From Panorpa germanica (Eukaryota > Arthropoda > Insecta > Mecoptera > Panorpidae), in contig OY783220.1 of the NCBI GenBank assembly GCA_963678705.1, positions 1,261,001-1,325,000 of the forward strand: DNA of 64,000 nt, read 5' to 3'. The translations under genes and the position numbers were made by a program. The notes under the pieces were generated by a model that worked only from the letters and a program-made list of their open reading frames with translations, did no database searches and had not been told where the DNA came from. Positions 18,552 through 28,476 of the stretch are shown one piece after another (position 1 is the stretch's first letter; every line of letters starts with the position of its first letter).

Positions 18552-21500
18552 TCTATGAGTTCTTATGAGTTTTCCATGTTAAATTGGAACATTACGAACA
18601 TTATAATAGTAAGATATATATATAAATATCTATGAGTTCTTATGAGTTTTCCATGTTAAATTGGAACATTACGAACATTATAATAGTAGATGACTAGCTT
18701 TTACCCCCGTCGCAAGCGACGTTTGTTTTTTGTGAGTGGCTTGAATTTTAAGTCAAAATTTAATTTTTAAATTGAAATAATAAATAAACTCGTCCTATAT
18801 TGATTTAACATTTAATAACAATTAATTTTTCATACAAACTGACTAAGAAAATACATTTTCTATATCAAAATAAAAAATATTTTGAATTTATGCGATATTT
18901 GAACAACTTTTTTTCAAAATTTGGGATTTTTTTTTCGATTCCTAAATAAGTTACCAAGGTTAGCCTATATACAAAATTTCAACTTTCTAGCACAATTTTT
19001 ACTCTCGGCAAATACTGCCCCCGTGCCCCCCAATAAAATTTTAAAATTTTGAATTTTTTTTTTATAAACAATATACTTAATTATTCTAGAATCCAGAAAA
19101 TGAATTTTCTCCAAAGTTCCCCACCGGGCCCCCGAATTTCTTTAACCCCCCCTTTTTCAATTTTTGAATTTCTAATTTTTGAGAAATGTCAGCATTGAAT
19201 ACCTTAATACACATGCAAAATTTCAACTTTCTATCTTATACGAATTAAAAGTAATACAGCAAAAAATGGATCACTTTTTTTCCAGTTTTTCCAAAATTAC
19301 GGGTTTCCAGGAAATTCAGGGAAAAATCCGGGGACGCCAAAAGTCTTAGAATTTTTTTCTCTACGAAATAGGAAATTTTTAAAAACTTCCCTGGAGCCGT
19401 TTTCGAGATGCCATACAAAATTCGAACCAAACATATAAACACATAAACATATAAGAATATAAATATACACCTGGGACATTATAATATACTTGAGTTTACC
19501 CCCGTCGCAATGCGACGTCTATTTGGCGTGTATCATTTAAATCCAATAAAATAATTCGTAATTAAATTTCATATTTAACTGTTCTATTTTTAAATTGAAA
19601 TAATAAATAAACTCGCGCACATATACACACATATAAATTGACTAAAAAAATATTATTTTTTTTTCAAAATAAAAAATATTTTCAATTTATGCGTTATTTG
19701 ACCAACTTTTTTTCAAAATTTGGGATTTTTTTTTTCGATTCGTAAATAAGTTACCAAGGTTAGCCTACATACAAAATTTCAATTTTCTAGCACAATTTTT
19801 ACTCTCGGCAAATACTGCCCCCGTGCCCCCCAATAAAATTTTGAAATTTTGAATTTTTTTTTAATAATAATATACTTAATTATTCTAGAATCCAGAATAT
19901 GAACTTTCTCCAAAGTTCTCTACCGGGCCCCCGAATTTCTTCAACCCCCCCTTTTTCAATTTTTGAATTTCTAATTTTTGAGAAATGTCAGCATTGAATA
20001 CCTTAATACACATGCAAAATTTCAACTTTCTATCTTATACGAATTGAAAGTAATACAGCAAAAAAGGGATCACTTTTTTTCCAGTTTTTCCAAAATTACG
20101 GGTTTCCAGGAAATTCAGGGAAAAATCCGGGGACGCCAAAAGTCTTAGAATTTTTTTCTCTACGAAATAGGAAATTTTTAAAAACTTCCCTGGAGCCGTT
20201 TTCGAGATGCCATACAAAATTTGAACCAAACATATAAGAATATAAGAAAACAAATATACACCTGGGACATTATAATATACTAGCTTTTACCCCCGTCGCA
20301 AGCGACGTTTGTCTTTTGTGTGTGGCTTGAACTTCATGTAAAAATTTAAATTCCAGTAACGTTTACCCCCGTCGCAAAGCGAAGTCTTCTTGGCGTGTAT
20401 GATTTGAAACCAATAAAATAATTCGTAATTACATTTCATATTTAACTGTTCTATTTTTAAATTGAAATAATAAATAAACTCGCGCACATATACATGACAT
20501 ATAAATTGACTAAAAATATATATTTTTTTTATCAAAATAAAAAATATTTTCAATTTATGCGTTATTTGACCAACTTTTTTTCAAAATTTGGGATTTTTTT
20601 TTTCGATTCGTAAATAAGTTACCAAAATTAGCCTATATACAAAATTTCAACTTTCTAGCACAATTTTTACTCTCGGAAAATACTGCCCCCGTGCCCCCAA
20701 ATAAAATTTTGAAATTTTGAATTTTTTTTTATTAATAATATACTTAATTATTCTACAATCCAGAATATGAACTTTCTCCAAAGTTCCCTACCGGGCCCCC
20801 GAATTTCTTCAACCCCCCCTTTTTCTATTTTTGAAATTCTAATTTTTAAGAAATGTCAGCATTAAATAGCTTAATACACATGCAAAATTTCAACTTTCTA
20901 TCTTTTACGACTTGAAAGTAATACAGCAAAAAAGGGATCACTTTTTTTCCAGTTTTTCCAAAATTACGGGTTTCCAGGAAATTCAGGGAAAAATTCGGGG
21001 ACGCCAAAAGTCTTAGAATTTTTTTCTCTACGAAATAGGAAATTTTTAAAAACTTCCCTGGAGCCGTTTTCGAGCTACCATACGAATCGCGTAAACATAT
21101 AAGAATATAAGAATATAAACATATAAGAAAACAAACATACACCTCGGACATTATAATATATGACTAGCTCTTACCCCCGTCGCAAGCGACGTCTGTTTTA
21201 TGTGTGTGGCTTGAATTTCATGTCAAAATTTAATTCCATTTTTAAATTGAAATAATAAATAAACTCGTCCTATATTAATTTTACATATAATAACAATTAA
21301 TTTTTCATACTAATAAATATTCATATTAATAAAAAATATTTTCAATTTATGCGTTATTTGACCAACTTTTTTCCAAATTTGGGATTTTTTTTTCGATTAG
21401 TAAATAAGTTACCAAGGTTAGCCTATATACAAAATTTCAACTTTCTAACACAATTTTTACATTCGAAAAATAATGTCCCCCGTGCCCCCAAATAAAATTT

Positions 21501-22626
21501 TGAAATTTTGAATTTTCTATTATTTATAATATACTTAATTATTCTAGAATTTAAAATATGAACTTTCTTTAACGTTTCCTACCGGGCCCCCGAATTTCTT
21601 CAACCCCCCCTTTTTTAATTTTTGAATTTCTAATTTTTGAGAAATGTCAGCATTGAATACCTTAATACACATGCAAAATTTCATCTTTCTATAATTTACG
21701 AATTAAAAGTAATACAGCAAAAAAGGGCTCACTTTTTTTCCATTTTTTCCAAAATTACGGGTTTCCAGGAAATTCAGTGAAAAATCCGGGGACAATAGAA
21801 GTCTTAGATTTTTTTCTCTTTAAAGTCTCTTTTAAAGTCTAAGGTATACCCCCGTCGCAAAGCGATGTCTTTTTGGCGTGTATCATTTGAATCCAATAAA
21901 ATAATTCGTAATTAATTTTCATATTTTACTGTTCTATTTTTAAATTGAAATAATAAATAAACTCGCACGTATACATTCACACATATAAATTGACTAAAAA
22001 AATATATTTTTTTAATGAAAATAAAAAATATTTTCAATTTATGTGTTATTTGACCAACTTTTTTTCAAAATTTGGGATTTTTTTTTTTGATTCGTAAATA
22101 AGTTACCAAGGTTAGCCTATATACAAAATTTCAACTTTCTAGCACAATTTTTACTCTCGGCAAATACTGCCCCCGTGCCCCCCAATAAAATTTTGAAATT
22201 TTGAATTTTTTTTTAATAATAATTTACTTAATTATTCTAGAATCCAGAATATGAACTTTTTCCAAAGTTCCTTACCGGGCCCCCGAATTTCTTCAACCCC
22301 CCCTTTTTCAATTTTTGAGTTTCTAATTTTTGAGAAATGTCAGCATTAAATAGCTTAATACACATGCAAAATTTCAACTTTCTATCTTTTACAACTTAAA
22401 AGTAATACAGCAAAAAAGGGATCACTTTTTTTCCAGTTTTTCCAAAATTACGGGTTTCCAGGAAATTCAGGGAAAAATCCAGGGACGCCAAAAGTCTTAG
22501 AATTTTTTTCTCTATGAAATAGGAAACTTTCAAAAACTTCCCTGGAGCCGTTTTCGAGATGCCATACAAAATTTGAACCAAACATATAAACATATAAATA
22601 TACACCTGGGACATTATAATATATGA
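12857..22626 (-). repeat. Head-to-tail array of non-autonomous Helitrons (A/B dimers)
   Basis: Eleven units in one orientation. A type: 12857-13650, 14443-15237, 18694-19488, 20280-20360 (truncated), 21164-21841 (truncated). B type: 13651-14442, 15238-16076, 19489-20279, 20361-21163, 21842-22626. One larger variant: 16077-18693. Full units are about 790-840 bp. On the minus strand A units end with a CGTCGC-TT-GCGACG hairpin, ten bases, then CTAG. B units have the hairpin with a one-base longer loop and end CTCAAG. The 5' end is TCATATATTATAATG where complete (21163, 22626), and the next unit's CTAG abuts it directly. Order is A-B, A-B, variant, A-B, A'-B, A'-B. Short frames of 65-72 codons recur in every unit but are by-products of the repeat. 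No Rep/helicase gene is present. Confidence 0.85.
16077..18693 (-). mobile_element. Larger Helitron variant inside the array
   Basis: A 2.6-kb unit that shares the terminal hairpin (CGTCGC-AAA-GCGACG, 16091-16105) and about 390 bases of the 5' end (roughly 18300-18693) with the 800-bp units. Its interior is different and richer in C. On the minus strand it starts TCATCTACTATTATAATG and its tail reads GAAGCGCTAG. The interior (16200-18250) has short C-rich stretches on the plus strand and no open frame over 80 codons, so I see no captured gene. A 74-base direct repeat (ATATATAAATATCTATGAG onward) lies near 18540-18690. Confidence 0.7.
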
Positions 22627-22911
22627 TGATGATGATGATAAATTATTTATTTAATAAATACAATTGGAGAAGGAGTTTAAGGATAATAAAGTGTAAAAAC
22701 AAAGTAATAGATAATAAATTTTTTTTTTTTATTTGTGTTAAGTGAAAGTTTTTTTTTTTTTTTATTTACAAGGTAATTACAACTAAGCAAATTTGCTTAT
22801 CTAGCAATTTTTATATATAATAAGTACAATACGTATTCCAGATCCAATCCACTGACTAGTTCCGAAAGATTTATATTACACACTTCTTATTGTGTGGTAC
22901 AGTGGTAGATA

Positions 22912-25577
22912 TCACAGGGTCAGGTCTTGAGGCTTGGTCCTCTTCAATCTACGCAGATCTGTTCTCGTATCGAGTAACTGCAATATTTCATTGTTTTGGT
23001 GGTCTTGTAGACGTAGCAAATGTCTACTCGCTGCCTTCTTGATTTCATCGTCTACGGTAGGCATCTTTAAGTCACGATGTAGATTTTCATTTCTGATGTA
23101 CCATGGCGCATCTGTAATACTACGCAGTACTTTATTTTGAAACGTTTGTATTTTCTTCAAATTGGTTTTCTTGGTACAACCCCACAGTTGTATACCATAG
23201 GTCCAAATGGGTTTCAGTATTTGGTTGTATAATACCAGCTTGTTATGCACGGTCAGCTGTGAGTGCCTTCCCATTAACCAATGCATTTTTCTGAGTTTAA
23301 TATTTAGCTGCTCTCTTTTCATTTTGACATGCTCCTTCCACTTGAGCTTCGCATCTAGTGTCATACCTAGGTATTTCGCTGTGTTGGAGTAAGGTATTGT
23401 TTGTGAGTTGAGGGTAACTGCGAAAGGAATAGTTTTCCTGTTTGTAAAATTTATGTGCGTTGATTTGGCTTCGTTCAGCTTAATTCGCCATTTCTTTGTC
23501 CACTTATAAACCTCATTAAGCGATTGCTGCAGTTTACTATTCACTTCTTCTTCTTTCTTCCCAGTAACCATTACTGCAGTGTCATCTGCGAAGGTAGCTA
23601 TTGTGGCATTCTCAGGTTGTGGAATATCCCTTGTATATAATAAATACAAAACTGGTCCAAGGACGCTACCCTGGGGCACTCCTGCTTTTATTTGCTTCAT
23701 CTTAGAGTACTCATCTTCTATTTTAACTCTAAAATGTCTACCTTTTAGATAGGATTTGAGAATGAGGTACCATTCAGCAGGTAAATCCTTTTGCAATTTG
23801 TGTTCTAGTCCTTGGTGCCATACTTTATCAAACGCCTGTGCCACATCCAGAAAGACGCTGGAACATATTTGTTGCGTTTCAAGTGCTTTTTCGATGATAT
23901 TAGTTATTCGATGAACCTGTTCTATTGTCGTTTATTTCTAAATCCGAATTGATGATCCGGAATTAGCCTTCTTTCATATATTATTGGCTTCAACCTTTTC
24001 AGGAGAAGTTTTTCAAATATTTTAGAAATAACTGGCAGTAGTGAAATTGGCCGGTAGCTCGTGACTTCATTTGGTGGTTTACCTGGTTTAAGTAACATTA
24101 TCACTTCAGCTACTTTCCATTGGCTAGGGACGTATAGTAGTCTGATAGCTGCATTAAAGTGATGTAGGAGTTTTCTCAGTGCTATATCCGGTAATTCTTT
24201 AATTACCTTACCCGTTATAAGGTCAAATCCCGGGGCTTTTTTGGCATTCAAATCGGTCTTAATTATGTGTTTTAGTTCTTTGAGAGTTACTGGAAGAATT
24301 TTGAGGTTGTCTTTTTTTGCAGTGCGAGCGATGTCTTCTTCGGTAGTCTGTCGAGGATATGGCTTAAATGTTTTCTCTAAATATTCAGCGAATAGGTCTG
24401 CTTTTTGCTTGTTGTTGACCATCCATGATCCGTCTTCTGTTTTGATGGGTGGGTTCTGGTTTTTCGGCCTCTTCAATGCTTTCGCTGCTTTCCATAATGA
24501 GTAGTCCGTTTCCTTGTCTGCAGAGAGCTTTCTCAGGTACCAAGCAAAGTTATCATTCTTGATTTCTTTCAGCAGTTCTTTTAAACTATTAGCTAATGTA
24601 TTTAGAATGGTTTTGTCCTGGGGTGCTCTAGTAATTTGCCATTTCTTTCTAGCTTTTCTGTTTTTGTTGACAAGTTCTCTAACCTCTTTTGGAAAATTGA
24701 TATTAAAATTTTCTTTTACTTTTATTTTTGGAGAATTTCGCCATGCCGCATTTTGAATTGCTTTTACTAAAATGTCAACATCGTCTTCCAGTTCTTTAGG
24801 TGTTTTCAGCGGTATTTGTAAATTTATATCTTGTTCGAGATCTTTACGGTATCCTTCCCAGTCTGTTTTATGGTTAATGAGACTTGGTGGAGTACTTCTC
24901 ATTATTATTGAACTTCTAATGGTGAGTATGATCGGTGTGTGATCCGATGATATTGTTTCATCACTACCTATGTGCATGTAGTTTCTTGAGAGCCCTTTTG
25001 TTATATAGAAGTCAATGAGATCTGGAATTTTTTCATTATCTGTTGGCCAGTACGTTGGCATTCCCGTGGATAGGAACTCACACTTATAATCGCAACCTGC
25101 CTGATAGAGCTCCTTTCCTTTGGACGTGGTTAAGCGAGAGCCCCAGAAAGTGTTTTTGGCGTTGAGATCTCCTCCAATGATAAATTTGTTGCCTAGAGTT
25201 TTAAAGAGATTTAAATAGTCTTGTTTTTTAAGATTATATCGTGGTGGACAATATATGGCTGCAATTTTGAATGCTTGGTTTTGTATTTTCATTAAAATTG
25301 TTGTAACTTGCATTTCTTCTATTTCAATGTTTACTTCTGCATTGTGTTTTACTCTTTCGTGAATAATTATAGCAGTTCCTCCCCTCGCTTTATTTGCTGG
25401 ATGCTTTGATTTGTAAATGCGATAATTATTGAGCTTGATATACGACTCCCGTGTGAAATGTGTTTCGGACACAAGGCATATATCAACTTTTTTAAGATGC
25501 ATAAATAGTTCTAATTCGTGAATGCGTCCTTGCAATCCGTTGGCATTCCAGGCAGCTATTGTAATTACGTTATTCAT
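22912..25577 (-). pseudogene. Jockey LINE ORF2: endonuclease and reverse transcriptase, one frameshift
   Basis: The first part (25577-23922, 551 codons) holds the APE-type endonuclease: AAWNANGL near residue 9, the SETHF motif, GGDLNAKNTFWGS and SDHTPI. It continues into the RT domain (KAPGFDLITGKV, SYRPISLLPVISKIFEKLL, HQFGFRNK). A frameshift near 23925, consistent with loss of one base, breaks the frame. The second part (to 22912) continues with DMAQAFDKVWH, GVPQGSVLGPVLY and the catalytic FADDTAVM, then the thumb and the C-terminus (IWTYGIQLWG, LKRTKPQDL). There is no RNase H, as expected for jockey. All catalytic blocks are present, so the element died recently or carries one sequencing error. 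Confidence 0.88.
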
Positions 25578-27000
25578 TTCTGTTTCTTTGTCGCATTCTT
25601 ATCAAACCAGTTTCTAGTTTTTGTATTTTCTCAAAGATTTGTTTGTTTACATTTTGCTGCTCGTTCATATTGTTAAGAATTTGATTTAGCATTCCTTCTA
25701 TTGTTCTTTTTTCTTCTCTACCGCTGGCAATCTGGCTGTATGTTTTAGGCGCTTCGCTGCTTGCGCTACTTGCTTGTATATTTGCAGGTTGAATCTCCTT
25801 TTCCTGTGTATACCTTCGTTGTACTTGTACTTGCTTCTTCTGCTTTGTAATATTGTCCCTTCTGTTTTGAAGTTCCATGGCTACTACACACCCTCTGTAG
25901 CTAGCTGGATGATCTCCTTTACAGTTGATGCATATGGGAGTCGTCTTTCTACTTACTGTACAAGATATGGTATTGTGTTTTCCAGCACATCTCACACATC
26001 GTGGATCTTTATTGCAGTAGCTTTGAGTGTGATTAAACTCCTGACACCTCTTGCATTGTGGTATTAAACGTGTGTTTTTCCGAAGCGGTTCTATTTTTAC
26101 TACTATATTTAGTATGTTTCTTATTTCATATATTTTGTCTATACTCTTCTTATTGTCAAAAGTTAGCATAAATAGCGGTAGTCCCCGCTTCGTAGTCTCT
26201 CGTTTCTCGTTTATTTCTTTTTTGATTATGTTGATTGCATCCAGCACTTTTAATCCTTTCCCTTTAAGATCTTCAATGATATCATTTTTGTCGCATGATG
26301 GATGCAGCCCTTTAGCCATGACTTTAATTGTTCTTTCGTTTTTATCCTCATAAGTATGCCATTGAAGTTTCTTATCATTTAGTTGGGCGGCTAATGCTCT
26401 GTACGCATTATGATCAGGGGTATTTATCTTCCAGGCATTGTTGCTTAAAGAAGTGACTTTGCATTCTTGTTCTGTACTTCTTTTTATTATCTGAAACAAT
26501 GTTTTGTACTCCTCTACCCCCGCTACATTTATAGGTGGAGGACGGTTACTATTATTTTGTTTTTGTTGGGTATTTTCAGTTTTGTTACCGTCCTCTAATT
26601 TTCTTGAGTTTACCTCTTTTTCTGGTGTGATGTCGTCTGGTGATGCGATTGCTTTTCGCTTCTCTGATTTTCTCTTGAAGATCCAGTCGGTCTCCCGAAT
26701 TACTTCATCTTCATCTGTTCCATATTGTTCAACTTCTTCATTTCTCACTGAATTATTTCCAGCCTTGTGCGATGGTTTAATTCCTTGAGCTATGTCTTGT
26801 AGTTCCCTTACTTGCTGCTTTAATTCTTTCACAGTTTCCTCAAGTATGGATCTTTGTTTCCTCTTTTCTTCCCATGCTAGTTGCCATTTTTTTGCCTCTG
26901 CATTTTCTATATTTTCTATATTTATTTCTGGTTCTATGCATCTTTGAACTGGGCCAGAATGCTGCTGGTTGGTATGCGTAGTAGGCGGGGAACGCATCAT
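25570..27000 (-). CDS. Jockey LINE ORF1 (nucleic-acid-binding, zinc knuckles)
   Basis: An intact frame of 476 residues. An N-terminal coiled-coil-like region (about 35-75, WQLAWEEKRKQRS onward) is followed by a charged linker. A PRE_C2HC-type region lies at about 190-300, then three CCHC knuckles at about 310-375: CKRCQEFNHTQSYC, CVRCAGKHNTISC and CINCKGDHPASYRGC. A Gln-rich C-terminus follows. Family knowledge: it coats LINE RNA and helps nuclear entry and targeting. Its stop overlaps the ORF2 start by 8 bases (25577-25570, ATGAATAA), which suggests ORF2 translation by termination-reinitiation. Confidence 0.9.
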   Translation of the reverse strand: MMRSPPTTHTNQQHSGPVQRCIEPEINIENIENAEAKKWQLAWEEKRKQRSILEETVKELKQQVRELQDIAQGIKPSHKAGNNSVRNEEVEQYGTDEDEVIRETDWIFKRKSEKRKAIASPDDITPEKEVNSRKLEDGNKTENTQQKQNNSNRPPPINVAGVEEYKTLFQIIKRSTEQECKVTSLSNNAWKINTPDHNAYRALAAQLNDKKLQWHTYEDKNERTIKVMAKGLHPSCDKNDIIEDLKGKGLKVLDAINIIKKEINEKRETTKRGLPLFMLTFDNKKSIDKIYEIRNILNIVVKIEPLRKNTRLIPQCKRCQEFNHTQSYCNKDPRCVRCAGKHNTISCTVSRKTTPICINCKGDHPASYRGCVVAMELQNRRDNITKQKKQVQVQRRYTQEKEIQPANIQASSASSEAPKTYSQIASGREEKRTIEGMLNQILNNMNEQQNVNKQIFEKIQKLETGLIRMRQRNRNE

Positions 27001-27222
27001 CCTCCCCTTGGGAGGAGTCTTGTTGCTACCTCTAATATTTATTTATTTCAAACGAAAACCGTGTAGAAAGAAGAATATTCATATTACATCAATGTTACTG
27101 GCACTATAACTATCAACTTATAAATAATACAATTAATATTATATTAAATATGAAGAATGACTTTATAAACTGAACTGAACACTTTGACTATCCAACAATG
27201 AAGTGAAAGTGAGGTTATAATA

Positions 27223-28445
27223 ATGAATGACAGGTCTCATGAGAAAGACCTCTTTGAAGCAAAAAGGATAAGAACCAGCTATTATCCACATAGTTATTCA
27301 GGAGTGTGCTTGGTAATTCTAAAACCAATTACTTATAACACAAACCCTGCCTTTATTGCACAATATTTGCGGTCAAATTATAAGGACATTAACATTATTG
27401 CTGTCAGCCAAAGAAAAATTGAGGTGGACACCAATAGCCCATTTCTGGCTAATAAAATTATAGAAGACGCCATAGTTCTAGCTAAATACAAGAGCATAAT
27501 TCCGAAGAATTTGGTAGAAGTGCAGGGACTAATCGACTTACACCCCGATAATCTGGATGACGTATTCCTACATGACGCAGTAGGCTTTAATAAAAATAGT
27601 AGACAGTTGGCACCAAAAATTACCGATTTTATTAGATTTAATAGAATTGAAGAAGGCAAAAAGACTCCTACTTGGAAGTGCCTAATATCCTTTAGCGGGG
27701 ATAAGATCCCGGAATATATAGCCTTCCAGGGTATCCTTTACCCAGTTTCAGCATATATACAAAGAATTAGACAGTGTCGTCGGTGCTGGAAATTTGGCCA
27801 CTCCACTAATTTCTGCAGAAGTGCTGAATATTGCCAATTTTGCGGTGGAGATCACAGTTCTTTAAGTTGCAAGAAAGAGAAGTTATTTTGTTGAAATATT
27901 TAGAATTGAAAAATAAAAACGAAGCTAAAGCTAAAACTACCTATATAGTAAAAAATAAAATTGATTGTGGGAAAGAGGTATTTACATTAAGCCTTTTTGA
28001 GTTTCCTTCTTTGGAAGAAAGTATAAATAAAAAGAAAATTACAGACTGTATTATAAGCGGTGAACCGGAAAGGAAAATCCGTAGAGTTTTGAAAATTTCA
28101 GAACCCCGCAGATCCCCCCGAGAAGTAAAGAAAAGAACGTGGAAACCTGACAATACACATAAGGCAAAGGAAAACGAACGCTCTCAGCCAATTCCCATAA
28201 ATAAAATCGATAAAGTGAAGAAACAAGAGATAATTAAGAAATCAGAGTTCGTTAGGAAAACTGATTTAGACAAAAACATTATTGAGAATTCAGAAGAGAT
28301 CAGAGATTCAGAGGAGATAAACCAAAATATTGATACTGACGAAGTAGTTTTAGAAGCAGAAACTATTACTAATAATTTGAACCAAAAAATTGTAAATAAC
28401 CATAATATTCCACCCCCAGATAATCAAAATATTGAAATGTTCTAA
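27223..28445 (+). pseudogene. I-type LINE ORF1 (copy 1), broken in the zinc-knuckle region
   Basis: It starts at 27223 (MNDRSHEKDLFE). The first 220 codons cover the RNA-binding region and two knuckles (CRRCWKFGHSTNFC, CQFCGGDHSSLSC). Near 27890 a deletion of roughly 45 bases, judged against copy 2 at 38437-39715, removes the third knuckle and shifts the frame. The remainder stays open from about 27896 to a stop at 28443-28445 and is Lys/Glu/Asn-rich. The protein would bind RNA in intact elements. ORF2 follows after 31 bases. Confidence 0.85.
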
Positions 28446-28476
28446 TACAAATATTAGTTAACAAACATAATAAATA

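Larger units (their letters stand above)
22749..27200 (-). mobile_element. Jockey-clade LINE (family B), nearly full length
   Basis: A 9-bp target duplication AAGTGAAAG flanks it at 22740-22748 and 27201-27209, within the leader of the I-type LINE. On the minus strand: leader 27200-27001, ORF1 27000-25570, ORF2 25577-22912, 3' region and poly(A) (poly-T at 22749-22763). Length is 4.45 kb. The only coding defect I can see is one frameshift in ORF2 near 23925. A truncated relative lies at 44250-44752. Confidence 0.9.

Noticed and set aside
13342-22614. Repeated 60-100-codon frames on both strands, for example near 14213, 15793, 19245, 20035 and 22396, with near-identical products
   Set aside because: They come from the Helitron units, not from selection on protein. 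They vary in length, lack motifs, start in different places and are absent from the larger variant unit.
12857-22626. CRISPR-like array
   Set aside because: Repeat units are about 800 bp, contiguous and without unique spacers; the hairpin words belong to Helitron ends. The host is a eukaryote.
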